Program-made: the position numbers and the translations under genes | Assembly: GCA_026120035.1 (NCBI GenBank) | Contig: JALRME010000005.1 | Location: forward strand, 744,001-808,000 | Source of the DNA: Coleophoma eucalyptorum | Taxonomy: Eukaryota; Ascomycota; Leotiomycetes; Helotiales; Dermateaceae | Reading direction: 5' to 3' | DNA: 64,000 nucleotides | Notes under the pieces: generated by a model | The model's database searches: none | What the model saw: the letters and a program-made list of their open reading frames with translations, nothing else | Told to the model about the DNA's origin: nothing | In this document: positions 47,773-61,573 of the stretch, in pieces | Numbering within the stretch: the stretch's first letter is position 1 | Layout: every line of letters begins with the position of its first letter

Positions 47773-48607
47773 TAGATGAAGAGGCATCATTCCAGCTTAA
47801 ACAGTCCCCAGCCTAGAATAACCAAAGAATAATAGGACAGACAGCTCTGTAAACCCCAAGTGTGAAAGTTGGCTCAGCCTACAGTCAGGTAAGAAGATCT
47901 ACAGTTTCGTGCTGAAAAGATATCCTTGTTGTGATCACTGACATTCAACTACTTAAATCCTTTCGACTTCCCACTCTTTTGACTATCTCTGCGTCCCTTT
48001 TTCGGGTGGATTTCTTTTCACTCTATCGGGTATCGTCATGCACTCATCATGATGCCATTCTGCAGTCGCTAGCGCGGACCCTTGAGTATAAACCTGTCAT
48101 CGATTGTTGAAATCCCAGTTCTTGCTCCTAATCCCAGTTTCAGGATCAGTCAAGAGAAATATCATTATCCTGTTTATTCCGCAGGCACATAATACCCTGT
48201 ATTTGGTTCCTCCTCTCTACTGTCTCTCCCTCCTGGCGTCTCTGGATCCATAGCTATGCTATATGTAGTTGATGCGTTGCCAGGCACTTGCACCCACTCC
48301 AATCTAGCTTGCCAGGACTACGACTCTTGACTACGACATCATCGGTTTCCCCAGAAATCCTATCTCATACTTTAATCGTAGACCTACACAGAATTTCAGG
48401 TTCTTCTGCATCTAACTCCTGTCACACGACCAGGGTGACGCATACACTCTACTTTATTCGCCCCCCTTCTATTAACCTCAAACTTCTAGCTGAACACTGC
48501 TCTTCGCATCTCTTCTTTTTACGCTGAAGAATTCCTTCGTCTCTGGGTAAATGCAGCGTAGTTGTACTCCCGTGCACCTCACTCTCATTTTCCATCCCAT
48601 CGCGAAA
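47773..48607. other. spacer and long leader before the amino-acid permease
   Basis: About 830 bp, largely pyrimidine-rich toward the right (CTCCTCTCTACTGTCTCTCC), typical of a fungal promoter or leader. An in-frame upstream ATG at 48551 could extend the permease by 19 residues. Confidence 0.5.
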
Positions 48608-50788
48608 ATGACGTTAGACATCTCTCAGAAGGACATTCTCAGAAAACAGGATGATTCCCACAATCGAAAAACCTATACTGATCCCAAGACTGAGAGGAAT
48701 AGTGGCTCTAGACGCTCTTATTTCATGGGTTTCAACAAGCCTGTTGGAGCCCGAATTGGTCCTGTTCTGTCGCATCTTACTGCTTCGGATGTGAGCAACG
48801 ATAGTGGGTCGGACATCTTGGGCAAACAGATTGAGATGGAAGCAGACAATGCTATCAGGTACAGAACATGTAGTTGGCAGAAGGTGCGTTCATGATCCAA
48901 GGCCTAGCGTTTCCTATTGCAGGTCATCAGTCGGAAAATCAGTCAATGGTAGTAAACAAGCAACAGACCGAATTCATCGTTGCCAGCTCTTTCGGTGCTT
49001 TAAATGGCGCCCATTTATGTTAACTCTTCGTACTTCTTGATGGATATGTTAATCATCTCAAGCGCAACCCATACTGACATGACTTTCTTAGACGGCAGCA
49101 TTACTCTTTTCAGAGTATATCTGCTTGGCCATCATGTCCTTCCCATACTCTTATTCGGTGTTGGGACTGGTCCCCGGTATCATCCTCACTGTTGTGGTGG
49201 CTGCCCTCGTCCTATATACATCACTTGTCCTTTGGGTACGTAGCTACAACCCACTCTACTTGCCTACATCTGAGGACACTAATAATACTGATCCCCATGC
49301 AGGAATTCTGCATGAGGCATCCTGAAGTTAGGGATGTGACCGACATCGGTCAGATGTTATTCTGGGGTAAATCGTGGGCCTGGTACGCAACTGCGGTCAT
49401 GTTTATTCTCAACAACACTTTTATTCAAGGCTTGCATGTTCTTGTCTCGTCAAAGTATCTTAATACTATCACAAGTCACTCGCAGTGTACTGTGGTCTTT
49501 GCTATAATTGCCACAATAATTTGCTGGTTGTGTTCTCTCCCACGAACATTCAGTATGCTTTCCAAGCTCGGAACCATGTCCGCATTTTTCACATTTATCA
49601 GCGTGCTTTTGGCCGCGATATTTGCTGGTATTGAAGCTCACCCTGCAGGGTACAATCCTGACCCTAACTACATCTCGCCAACTGGTATACATGGCGGAAC
49701 ACCAACTGTCACAGCCATTCCGCTTCGTGGGACTAAATTTTATAGCGGACTTGCAGCCTGTCTCAACATTGTCTATACCTTCGTTGGCCAGATAACGTTG
49801 CCATCTTTTATCGCAGAGATGAAAGATCCCCGAGACTTCCCTAAGGCTTTGTGGGCTGTCACCACAGCAGAGATCATTGTTTTCTCCCTCGTGGGTGCGA
49901 TAGTTTACGCATATACCGGCAACCAATACAATACTGCTCCTGCTGTGAGTTAAGCGTTTTCATATTTGCACACGACACTAACGGCTTGCTTCTAGTTTGG
50001 CTCGCTTGGTAACGATGTCTACAAGAAGGTTTCTTTCAGCTTCATGATTCCAACATGTAAGTATTCCTTGGAAAGCCCTAATCATATTTGATATCCTAAC
50101 CGCGGATATAGTGATCTTCTTGGGTGTACTCTATGGTTCGTCATCTTGGCCCGAATACCAGCAGACTTCGTCTGGAATACTTCCCGCTTAATATTGTCAT
50201 TATTCTGACCTATGGTATATAAATTTAGCAAGTGTCAGTGCTAGATTCGTCTTTTTCCGTCTTTTTGAAGGGACAAGACATAAATCCAGCCACACTATAG
50301 CTGGCTGGGCTTCCTGGGCCAGCATTCTCTTGGTTACCTGGATAGTTGCATTCATTATTTCAGAAGTCATTCCATTCTTCTCTGACCTACTATCGTTAAT
50401 GTCTAGTTTATTTGATAGTTTCTTCGGGTACCTACTTTCTTTCCACTCCCGTACTTCGTTTGCTAACCGTGGCTAGTTTCATCTTCTGGGCCGTTGCGTG
50501 GTATAGAATGAGGAAGGTTGATGAAACACTGTGGAAGAGGTCCTTATACAACTACTTAATGATTTTCCTAAATATCTTTATATTTTTGACCGGGATTTTC
50601 TTTCTTGGAGCTGGTACATACGCTAGTGTTCAGAGTATCATTGACTCTTATGCCGCAGGCACTACGACAGGTACGAATGCGTTTGTTGTTTACCCAACAT
50701 CAAACCCGGCAAAGGTCTCAGAAAATAAGATTAAACGTTGGCTAACTATCACTGAGGTATCTTTACCTGCCAATCTAACGGCCTGTAG
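48608..50788 (+). CDS. neutral amino-acid permease (AAAP family, MTR-like)
   Basis: A proton-coupled amino-acid transporter in the plasma or vacuolar membrane. Eight exons (48608-48883, 49092-49235, 49303-49944, 49996-50056, 50112-50135, 50229-50427, 50477-50670, 50757-50788) total 1572 nt, or 523 residues. The hydrophilic N-terminus ends EMEADNAIRYRTCSWQK, which is typical of this fungal group. It is followed across a 208-nt intron by TAALLFSEYICLAIMSFPYS, the first membrane span. About eleven hydrophobic segments follow; the family signature around TFVGQITLPSFIAEMKDPRD is clear. The end is IDSYAAGTTTGIFTCQSNGL*. One exon is only 24 nt. The 3' splice site of the last intron is ...ACTGAG, acceptable but unusual. 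The closest known type is Neurospora mtr; the substrate is inferred from family only. Confidence 0.92.
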
Positions 50789-51495
50789 CTACCAAGGAAG
50801 GTGATCCCTACTGGACTAGATTCGGGGTAAGACTTGGTTGCAAATATACGAGCAGAGCTGGGTTGGATCTACTTTTTGACAGCATGTAGAGAGACAATAA
50901 TCTATCGAGTTAATTGATCTAGGTTTTTAAGCAAAATCATTCTTCGACCGAGTAGGCTGAATATGTAGCAGAGACTATAGTTCGATACTAAAATCTTGGT
51001 TACACTGGGAGAAAGTGATCTTTCTGCCTTGCTTACTTGTTCAATTATTTCTCAAATCAATTGATAGGGGGAAGTCTCCGATATATTTTGGTGCTCTGGT
51101 CTCAAAAATACAGGCAGCAATCCGGGCCACTAACAAAACATTTGAGGCAAAATCGATTTCCCAGACAGGGAAGATGACAGCCAAACATAGAGTTTATAAC
51201 CGAGCGGTGAATAGATAGCTAATTATCCAATTACTGCAATATTTTACTCAAAAAGTGCTTCTTCGCTGCATAGGGAATATCTCTTCATAGAAAGTACAGT
51301 AGCCGCTACTTAGACAATAAATATATACATGTGTATTAGGTACTGCATATCTCATCACTTCGACATAGTGATACTTAGTCTTAACGTCATTTCGGTAGCA
51401 ATATTCGCAACTAAGTCTCTATGCTCTTTAGTCTCTCATGATGAGCCCGATCCACATTATTAATGCCTTGGCCCACTACCAAACTAGCAATACTT
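50789..51495. other. convergent spacer, permease / MAK21
   Basis: About 700 bp, AT-rich in places. The frame at 51015-51218 has no domain. I see no RNA gene or repeat. Confidence 0.5.
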
Positions 51496-54400
51496 CTACA
51501 TGTCCTCGTCTTCGTCCTTCAACATATCTGCATAGTCCTCTGCAGACGCAAATGTTGGAAGGTTCTTTAGCTTCCTCCTCTTTTGTCTGCTTGTCTCTTC
51601 ACCACCCTCATTTGCTTTCTCCGGTTGAGCATGCTCGAGCTCCTTTGCAAATAGCTCATCTATTTCTGAAGGTGCCTCATCATCACTTCCCAACAGAGCA
51701 TCATCGTCATCCGAGAAGATTCCACCTGATCCCTCCGAAATAGAATCTCCATCGAAGTCATCCTTGGCTTCTTCTTGGTCTTCATCAGTGTCCGCTACAG
51801 CAACTTCCCCGTCAGATTCAGCATCGGAATCATCCAGGTCCATCATTTCGAGGTCAGAATCGTCATCATCACTTGGACCTTCAACCTCAGGTCTAGAGTC
51901 CACAAGAGCCTGCCAGATCTCATCCTCATTCTCATCCTCGTCACCATCTGAATCATCGGCAGATTTGGAAATAGCTGTCTTCTTAGGTTTAGCTTGCTTG
52001 TTTTTGCCGATTTGACTGAAATATTTATGGAAGAACACCTCATCCACAGCAACGTCTTCAGCTTTCTTGCGCCAGAATGATTCTGAATTAACAGGTTGTT
52101 GACCAGAACGCACTGCCTTGTTGGACAAGAGGATCCCTTTACTATCGCCACCAGCCAAAGGTTGCATGATCGAGCCTCCCTTCGTCGTGCCAGCTGCGGC
52201 CTTAGCATTACGATAAACAAATCTGTCCAGGAAGTGTATGAGCGTATGTGACGCAAGATCCGGCTTCGGCGGCATCTTCTCGTCCCTTACTAGACGATCG
52301 GCAAACATCGAGACAGATGGGTGATAGTGGGCCAGAAACGGTATCTGTCTTCATGTCAGTTATCTGGATTTAATAGTCTCCAAATATACTCACAATTTCC
52401 CACAGGCAGCTCTTATCTGCATTACTGTGTTCTGGATCTCTCTTACGGCCATCGTACACGTTGTCACTACGCTTTGGTAACTGGGCCCTGTCTGGATGCA
52501 TTGTTTCATTTCGTTGTGCTTCATCATCGTCAACAACATCGCGGTAGACTTCCTCCTCCGTTTCGTCTGACTCAGGATCATTAAGCAGCGTTTTGAGACC
52601 TGGAAACGTTCCTTCGAGCTCCTTCAAGAGATACATCACGCCGCATATAAATGAGGGCTGGTGTAATGTGACAGTTTGCAAGAGTCGTTTTGCAAATGCC
52701 TTGACCCGCTTCACGTTCAGATCAGATCTTAGGGCCCTGAAAAGAAGGTTGAGGTATAGTGCGTGCTTAGAGGAGTTGACAAGACGGGGATCTAATAGTG
52801 ATTCGTACAATGTGCGATAGAAACGGTCAACCGCAATATTTTTGGACGTCGCTAATTGTTCGATCAGCATTAGTGCCTGTATGCTGGTGTTGAAATTCGA
52901 AGAATGAGTGATTCTAAATAACGTGTCCATATGCTTCTCGAGGCTAAATGATATTAGCAGGTGTCATTAGACCAACAAGTATCACTCACGTAACATCATC
53001 CGCTTTGGAGAAAGGGAATGCGCGGTTGACACCACTGAGAACAGCGGAAATCATCTTTTCAGTGGCCTCCTCACTCGCCTGTTTGGCTTCCTCTTCTTTC
53101 GTAGCTTTGGCTTTGGCCTTTTTGCCCATAGGAGCTCCGCCACCCTGTAGCTGCCCCTTGCGGTTAACAATTGGTGCATTGGCTGGTTTTGGTTCGTTCG
53201 GCTTCTTCAGGAGAGTGACAAACAATTCGAAATATATGCTGAGCAGTTTTTGCGCCACTACCTCTTCCTTGCCACTAAGAATGGTCTGGTTTAGTGTATT
53301 TATAGCATAATATTTGGCATGCTGACTTTGACCAGGCCGAAGTAACAGTTCGCTCTCTATCGATCGGATGATTATTGGCTTCATTAATGGATGTGACGTC
53401 TGAAGCTGGAGAAGTAGGTACGAGGTTCGAGAGGCAATTTTCTTCTCCGGATCTCCCAGCTTATTCACAAGTAGCCTGAGTAAGTTTGATTCTTGTTCCG
53501 GCTTCTCTTTCAAAAGTTCGTAAACATACGTTACTGCCCTCGATCGAGCGTATTCGACTTCATCGTTACACCACCCTTCGAGTACTTTCAGCATATCGAA
53601 ATAAGATTCTTTGAGCCAATCTTCAAAGGCCCAGGATATGAGATGTGCTTTCGTGATATTTCCTGGTAACTTCTGGCTAGAATTCCAGCTAGAGAGAGGA
53701 TACTTTTCCAAAGTTCCCAAAAGACCTGGTTGCGTTGCAAATGTTCTGAGACGTCTGTCCGCCGGAAGGACAACCCCGACTCCCAAAAGATCTTTTAGTG
53801 CACCCAAAGCGGTAACAGCTTGACCTCTGCTTCTCTTTTTTGCCAGAGTAAGCAGGCTTTCAAAAGATTTCGTAGTATGAACAGGCGACTCTTGAACCAC
53901 CAAGGTCAAAGCAGAAACCTTATCTGAGAGTGTTCCAGAAGACATGATCGTAGACAAGAATCGATGAGAGGAAGAGGCTGAGAGGTGTTTCGAGGCGTAT
54001 AGGATAGCATCGGCTTCGAGCAGGCTGATAGCGTAATCCTTCATTTGTGAAATGATTTCACGGGGAGGTATAGAGTCATCCACGGGAGCTGGGAGACTGG
54101 GGAGTGCGGCAGCATGCCAGTCAGCACGTGCCTCAAAAATCTAAGATCTGCAGTCAGTCGGAATGAAATATGGCACACAGAGATAGGAAACTGACAAGCC
54201 GATTCGGGTCCTTGGACGACGATGCAAATGATCGGATAGGCTCACTGGGTGCAGTGGCTTGGACAGCCCGTTCCTCCTCATCCTCACTAATCAGTTCAGA
54301 ACCTTTGGAATCTTGCTCTTCAATATCTGATTCTCCAGCTGAAGCATCTTCCCAGGTTTCCTCGGCTTCGTTCTCCGATTCGTCCGCATCCAGTGTGAGA

Positions 54401-54906
54401 TTGCTTTCAATACCCAGGCCAGCAACAAACTTTGCTAGATCATTGCGAAAAGATTGATCTGGGATTGTAGTATCCTTTTCATTCCCGGTCAAGCCTTCAT
54501 CGTCGGAGTCTGCATCTGCCACAAGGTCCAAATCTTCTTCGGTGCCTCCCAACGCTAAAATCTCTTGGAGCAAAACCTCCCGATCACTACCAGCCTTGCC
54601 ATTTATCTTCCTATCCTTGAATACCTTAGCGGAATTGGCTTTGTTGTTGTCCTTTGCATTCCCTTGTGAGTCTCTCTTGATACCTCTTCCTGTCTCAGAT
54701 TTGTCCCTCGCAGCTGAAGAGTCCTTCTTCGATGCCTTTGTGGAATTTGCATGTTCATACTTGCTCTTGGGAGTGTTCTCCTTAAATTTGTGCTCGATCT
54801 TTTCGGTCAATTCCGAAAGAGCTCTGGCGTCGAACGATGGGAGGCCACTACCAGTGGCTTTTTTCGACTTCTTCGAGGCCATTGAATTGTTATCACCTTT
54901 GGGCAT
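51496..54906 (-). CDS. MAK21: MAK21/NOC1 ribosome-biogenesis factor (CBF domain)
   Basis: A nucleolar factor needed for 60S subunit assembly; Noc1 pairs with Noc2 on early pre-60S particles. The start is MPKGDNNSMASKKSKKATGS at 54906 and the end is ADMLKDEDEDM* at 51496; about 1,050 residues in several exons. The N-terminus is acidic and Ser-rich. The middle part is an HEAT-like region with IISQMKDYAISLLEADAILY and WCNDEVEYARSRAVTYVYEL. It is followed by the CBF domain with NKLGDPEKKIASRTSYLLLQ, VNRAFPFSKADDV and SLLDPRLVNSSKHALYLNLL. The C-terminal tail has the family-typical SFWRKKAEDVAVDEVFFHKY and long Asp/Glu runs. It is divergent from the prolyl-tRNA synthetase gene. Confidence 0.94.
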
Positions 54907-55430
54907 CGTGGTTGACGGGGCTGTGGAGGCCTGCACCAGGCAACGTGGACTTGAATGGACTATACGCTTCTTCAGCGCTCAATTTAGGATAAGGAGCCAC
55001 GTCTTCGAGAAAATGATAAAGAATATGTGCAGTGTCGAAGGAGAGTTGATCTGGGTACAGCAGATCAAATAATTCTTAAAGATTGCCGTTGAATTTTCAC
55101 GATAAGATAAGACAATTGCTTTCCTTAGCTCCTCGCTTAAGATATTCGGACCCATGCCATGTCGTGACTTCACTTCACTTCGTGATTTAATCGTCTATCG
55201 CCATCTTCTACCTACCTCACGCTCAAGTCTTTCCGTCTTATAAATTATCTCTTAATTCCACTTCTCGAATACTGCCTAGAAATTGAATCCGGTGTACTAT
55301 ATCACACGATCCTGGTTAATCACATTCGTTTTTTAACTTTTTGGCACACTTGCTTTACGGTCTTCTCATAACATGCTGTTTGGCTGCTCGCTGCCCCTGA
55401 AGTCCCTTCACGCTTCAATAACATACAATA
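54907..55430. promoter_or_regulatory. divergent promoter region, MAK21 / prolyl-tRNA synthetase
   Basis: About 520 bp between two outward start codons, one for ribosome assembly and one for mitochondrial translation. No specific motif is asserted. Confidence 0.5.
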
Positions 55431-57770
55431 ATGTCCTCCAGGCTTGTCAAGACAGCATCTAGCTGTCTACTCCATCCAGCACGATTAAGGCCGAGAACAT
55501 CACACGCTAAGAATGCATATAAGTGGCTGTCACATTCATTGGCCTTAAGCAGGCCAGCGCTTTTCCCGGCCGTCTTGAATCGCTGCGCTTCATCATTAAC
55601 GGAGCAAGCTCAACGAGTACGTCATCACAATACGTGCATGTACACAATTGATTCGAAGGCTCTCATCGACTAAGCTTGGTGTAGCATGATTGTCGGGCTC
55701 GTCTTTCTCAGCTGTGGGCCCCCTCTGGGGGTATCATGCCTGCTACCAAGGAGGGTGGGTTCAACAAACTTCTATTCCCTCTTCATGTTGTTGTTGTCGT
55801 TGTAATATTTATTTCTAATTACAAACAGATGCACATTCAAAGCTCGTCCGAGCAGGTTTTCTGCGTCAAGTTAGTGACTCTTGTAACGTGTTGTATTTGA
55901 CGCATGCTTGATCTAACAATTCTTTTAAAGGCACATTCTGGGATTTTCCATATGTTGCCCTTGGGCCAGAGGGTCCAGTCTAAGTTAGAGCTACTGATTG
56001 ACAAATATATGGCCAAGTTGAGTAGGGGTGCCTAGGCTTCAGGCTGACTGTGATTGACTATTGACATTTTACAATTTTACAGATGCTTCTAAGCTTGCAC
56101 TCTCTTCGATATCTTCAGAAGAATTGTGGAGAAAGAGCGGACGCTTGAACAGCTCCGCATCCGAGGTACGAAACTTCTCAGACTAGAGATTCTTAAGCTG
56201 TACTTAAATTATCTTAGCTTTTCCACTTGCATGATAGAAAGGAGGTTGCATACCTTCTTTCTCCGACCCACGAGGAGGAGGTAACGTCCTTGGTTGCAAG
56301 CACGGTCAAATCCTACAAGGAACTTCCTATACGCCTTTACCAAATATGTGAGTACAAAAGGGTGTACGTTTGAAATAACTCTAATCGCTCCCAAAAGCCA
56401 GGAAATATCGGGACGAATTAAGACCCAGACATGGAATGTTGCGGTCGCGCGAATTTGTGATGAAAGATCTATATACCTTTGACTACAATGAAGAACGGGC
56501 GTTAACCACTTACCATGAAGTGCGCCAAATGTACGCTCGTATATTTGATGAGCTCAAGATTCCCTACCTCATTGCTGAAGCAGATTCAGGCGATATGGGA
56601 GGAAATCTTAGCCATGAATATCACTTTCCGACGTCGGCAGGCGAGGACCACATCATTAGCTGTATGTCTTGTGACTATGTGGCCAACGAAGAATTGGCAG
56701 AGAGCCTTGGATGTGGAGATATATTCCCCACAGACTCTGGTTTTGAAAATGGCCAAGTCAGGGTCTGGCGTGGCATTTCCCGGGATAGAAATACGTTGAT
56801 CAATGCCTGGTACCGTTCACCATCTATGTCGGACAAGGTGATCGGCTCGAAACCCGAGATCAATGTGCACGCTATCAAGGCCCTCATCCCAGATCTTGAT
56901 ACCTCGCTTGAAAATCCGGTCTCTCTCTGGGCGGAAGCAGCAGCACAACGACCTAAAAACACAAAATTGGTCAATTTAATGGACTGTAAATTGCCCCAGT
57001 CTTTCACCGAGCAGCTCCTAGCCCACGACACTGTCTTACCAGTTTGGCCCGCCTCTGTTGCTACCTTGAATCAAGATCATCCAGTATCTGTAGTCTCCCT
57101 TGGTTTGACGAACAACCCTTTGAACCTACTGCGTATCAGGGATGGGGACTCCTGTTCTCATTGTATCGATGGGCGCCTAAAAGTCCAACGAGCAATCGAG
57201 CTTGGCCATACCTTCCACCTTGGTACGAGATACAGTGCGCCATTGGAAGCTGTTGTTTCTGTTCCGACTACACACCTCCAGCATAACAGCGCGCTTGGCA
57301 CTGAGCGATTTAAGAATACAGAAGAAACCCATAATTCTATTGTCCCTATGCAAATGGGCTGTCACGGCATCGGAGTTTCTCGTATGATTGGCGCTGTTGC
57401 TGATACATTGGCCGATGAGAAAGGTCTTAACTGGCCTCGTGTCATGGCTCCGTACGAAGTAGTCGTCGTTCCTGGTCATGGGCTGACTGCTGAGTCCTTG
57501 GAAGTGTACGATGTACTTGCTGATAGACCACTGCTGGTGGATGTCGCAAATAGTCCAAAGATTGACGTTGTTTTGGATGACCGAGGTTCAAGTTTCGTAT
57601 GGAAATTGCAGGATTCAGACTTGGTCGGATATCCGGTTATCGTTATTGTTGGCAAGAGCTGGAAGTCGGCAAGAATGTGTGAGGTACAATGTCGACGCTT
57701 GAACATTCGTGAGGATGTACCACTGGATAGGATTCTGGCATTCGTACGATCCATCCTTGTACAATTATGA
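55431..57770 (+). CDS. AIM10: mitochondrial prolyl-tRNA synthetase (bacterial-type class II)
   Basis: Charges mitochondrial tRNA-Pro with proline using ATP. Seven exons (55431-55616, 55712-55754, 55829-55869, 55931-56021, 56083-56165, 56218-56347, 56398-57770) total 1947 nt, or 648 residues. The first exon is an Arg/Ser/Ala-rich presequence. Class II motifs can be read: GFLRQAHSGIFHMLPLGQRV (around motif 1), PTHEEEVTSL, RDELRPRHGMLRSREFVMKD (motif 2, with the catalytic Arg) and GCHGIGVSRMIGAVAD (motif 3). An anticodon-binding domain follows (RVMAPYEVVVVPG). The first six exons are small, and their frames were fixed by conservation and splice sites. The family's yeast gene is AIM10 and the human one PARS2. 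Confidence 0.93.
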
Positions 57771-58025
57771 TTGTTATAAGCTGTATAACTAAATTGCGCT
57801 ACACTACTTCAGTCGTCGATACCCCCTGTCTTCGGACAACCTCTCTCTGAGTCCGTGTAACTACCATCCGTTGCCCAGAATCATAGGATTCATTGATGCA
57901 CATGTGAAATCACTTTAATCAATGTTTTCCCAACCTGGTTTTCTCTAGAGTCACTATCTGGAAGTTCCCAATTCTACCATCACTTTTGGTGGTCTTTATC
58001 CGAAGCAGTACATGATCATTGATGT
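57771..58025. other. convergent spacer after prolyl-tRNA synthetase
   Basis: A short 3' region between two converging genes; nothing else is seen. Confidence 0.5.
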
Positions 58026-59210
58026 CTAATGTGCTGTACCAATTGTTGAAGCACGCCCACTTTTCATGGAACCCGACTTGGCTGCATCTCCTACGGCCTG
58101 TTGTTCGTGTCTGGCTTCAGTTGCTACCATTGGCAGTGATAGCACTTGAGGTGGATAATCGATTTCGAACCCAAGAGGTATGGATTCAGTAGTAGAAACT
58201 CGTGATTCCTTTGACAGCCTTGATGGCATTGAGGATTCGCGTGCCAAGATGAAATCTGTGCCCATGGTTGGCTTGCCTTCCAGGCGTTCGTACGTAGGAG
58301 ACTCTACGTCCAGCTTGAAGTCAAGCGTGGCTCCACTATCCCGATATAAACCTGGAGGCTGATTCTTCCGGCGTGATACCATCCAGAATGCTAGTATGGA
58401 CAGTACAGATGATGCAATTGAGGCTCCGACAATACCTGCTGCAGCCTGTGCAATAGGGATCGTCGATGCTTTGCTCACGATCGTTCTCGAGCTGGTCTCT
58501 GTTGTCTGGGGCGATGCCAAGTCAATAATTCATGTGCGAGAACAAGAGAATATCAATACTGACAGTATCTGTAGAAGCTTGAGCGGAAATACTCGCCTGG
58601 CTTCTCAAAAGTGAGCTACTGGCTGAATTAATAGCGACTAGGGCTGATTAGTTTGATGATAACATCTATGCTGGGAACGAGCGTTGCTTACCTGTTGCAG
58701 ATGCCACCGCTAAGCTGGCACGGTGCTCGGCATCTATTGCAGCACTTGAGGCCGAGGAGGCTACATCAGAAGCAGATGACTATTATAACATCAGTCAAGG
58801 ATGTTTTTTTTTCATTGGTGGCCAACTCTTCTTGTGGACCGATATAAGAAGCTTACCACAACATTCGCTGCTGATATTGACGCTGCAGCGATTTCTGACT
58901 GGGCTGATGACCGTATAGCTGCAATGGATGTATTGGCAATTGCCAGGACACTCTGGGAAACGGACGATGATACAGAGGATGCAATGCCACTGCATTCTGG
59001 TAGGGGAATCTGAAGCTGGGGTAGTGGTGCAGGTTCTGGGGCTGCCTCGCGAGCCTTTAATTCTCGTAGTGCGTTTGTAATAACAAAGCCTGTCTCTTGT
59101 GGCATTTTCGTAATTTGCAACCATGTCCCCGAAGACGCTTCTGGATTATGCTGGGCCCAGACTGACAGGGCCCTGCTCAGGATAATCAACAGTTCGCATC
59201 GAAGCAACAT
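58026..59210 (-). CDS. Ser/Ala-rich single-pass membrane protein, 333 aa, function unknown
   Basis: Four exons (59210-58857, 58779-58692, 58643-58564, 58505-58026) total 1002 nt. The start MLLRCELLIILSRALSVWAQ looks like a signal peptide. The ectodomain of about 190 residues is rich in Ser and Ala (SGIASSVSSSVSQSVLAIAN, SAAIDAEHRASLAVASA), likely O-glycosylated. A membrane span follows (AAAGIVGASIASSVLSILAF), then a basic stop-transfer RRK and a cytoplasmic tail of about 115 residues with Ser-rich patches (SSMPSRLSKESRVSTTES). This layout is like fungal wall-stress sensors or mucin-like proteins, but no Cys-rich WSC domain is seen, so I do not name it. An ATG at 59282 is an alternative start. 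Confidence 0.68.
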
Positions 59211-61573
59211 ACTGGGGTTATATGCTACGCAGGTGATTAGCATGTGTAGGACATGACCACTGTAAGTAACGCACCTTGTCAATCGTCGTCGCTAGGGACG
59301 CTGGGCGTTCAATGCTATTTCATATTCCTTCGAAAACAGTGTTAGTGGAAATAACAATCCGTCCTGCGGGATATTGATAACAAGGAAAAAGCAACTTAGC
59401 CCAAAGCTGCGTCCAACGGTACATATCTATAAGCCATGTCTGAACGCTGGTTTGAACTGGCAGGAATGACTGGGAGGTTCCAAGACAGTTGCTGGCTTCG
59501 AATATTGCTCTGTTTCAAACTCTGTTTCCACCAATTCTCGCATCGCCAACCAATTTGTCTTCGTCCCAACTCCTGAAACTTGCGGAAGCTACCACGAACC
59601 TTTCCTCCAAATCAGCACAGCATTAGAGATCTAGCGTCCTATTACGATCTTTTGACGGCCAGCAAGGCTCATGCAAAAACCACGGCTTCTTAAGGTAGTT
59701 TAGCACCGTACGAACGACTGCACTCGGACACTGTTTCACATGGAGCCCTTGGAGTCAGTGCTCTATATTTTGGCCACTCGCAATTCGAGTGTTCAAGCAA
59801 GTTCAAAGGAGTGTATAATACGGTCACATGAGCTTGGAATTGAGTTAGAACCCGCCTATAACAAAGGTCATTTAAAGGGCTAGTCGTCTGTCTACTCGAG
59901 CATGTCGCCGCCTCCTGTGGAGCGACCCCAAGGCAGTCTAATTATAAACTATAATGATACTAACTAGGTCCTGTAATCGATAACCTTTCTGAAAACCTCA
60001 TATATTTGTGAGCCTGCCAGACCTCCTCGGGCTATGGGTCGATGGTCCCTGCTATGTCGCCTTCGCATGACAACAAACAAGTAACCTTAATGTTTAGTTG
60101 AAGCGAAGTGCCGCTAGAAATGTCTCTCGCCCTAGATTACGGCGACGCTAATGATCTGCGATGGCATGTTATCCAATAGTTGGCCTCTCAACCTGTTATA
60201 GATGGCTGACACCTTTAGTGTGCGACTGGAAAGCCCTTCCCGTGTTCCATATTACTAAGTATTCTCTCCATACCGTGAGAGGACGCTGAGAATTCTGGCA
60301 GTGTAGAATTCTAGATTGATGGTGATCGGTGGTGTGATTATGCCGGCGGACATGTAATTGACCTATTGTAAGATGATGTGGCCTCCTCCATCAAAATCTT
60401 CACCCTCGAACTTTCTTCACCCTCGAGCTTGACCAAAAGTCCAAGCATAGGCCAATGTAACCCATTGTCATAGGGCGATATCTTTGGTTGGGTCTACAGC
60501 CATGAGCACCATTGATAACGCTGGGTTCAGCCTAGGAGAGCTGTTCGTGATTTACTAAACGCCATATGTATGACTGTACAACTTCGGTGCACCAAATCCA
60601 AGAAAATGGGTCCGCTTGCATGTATCAATGTCAATTAATGCTCTAGTAACACACAGCAAGTCCGGAGATACTTGTAATCTAATTACCAAATGACTCTCAA
60701 AAATAGAGGCTTATGCAGAATATAAGATTCCTTGACAAGTATAGAGTCGGAGACCAATCCTGAAAACCTCAAGTTAAGATTAAAATACCCTATCGAAACA
60801 AAGATAAGATAGAAATAAGCGGACTTAGGTTAAACCATCAACCTTCGATTTTAAACTTTATACAACAACGTTACTAGGGGCACAACTAATTTTCTAATCG
60901 AGAAACCCATATATATACAGAAGGCCAATTATATAATACGAATTTCATTGTATAACTTAAATCAGTCGAGTGGTTAGAGTCGATATTCGATTTAAATCAG
61001 ATCAAGCTTGATATACACCACCTTTGTTGAAGATTAAGCTAGGCTGGGATTACGGACCGAGCTAAGCTGTAAATAATTTTATGGCAGTTATTTGATGATT
61101 AAAGATGGCTGAAGCCAAGTATAGCGCAGCAGTAATGTGTGTACTGTGTGTAAATATAATTATCCTAGAATGCCTACTAGACATCATAAAGTATTTAATT
61201 TACCCTAGACTTGTGTCAAAACAACCAAGCAGGCAATCATTGGTAGATTAGTTAACTTTATATTATTATTTTATACTAAGCAACTGTAACTACTGTACTG
61301 GCATATTTCTGAAGTGGGTTGCTGATTTATCTAAGTCGCTACCTTGAAAATACATTAAATCCCGCGATCTATATATTTTGGAAGTCCCAACCCGGATTTT
61401 TAATGCTTCTAATACGCATTGTTCCTATGGTTACAGCCAGTGCGGATTTATAAATAATATCATCTAGTTCAACAGCGTTAATTTTATATTTATGATTAGT
61501 AGCCACCTATAGGTACAGTATTTAGCAGCCCTATGGGATCGTTCTAGCAAAATATCAAAAAAATTGATTGTAT
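59211..61573. other. gene-free, increasingly AT-rich DNA
   Basis: About 2.4 kb with no frame worth calling. From about 60.6 kb it resembles the 24-29 kb island, with TA-rich DNA and decayed repeats. I recognise no RNA gene. Confidence 0.55.
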
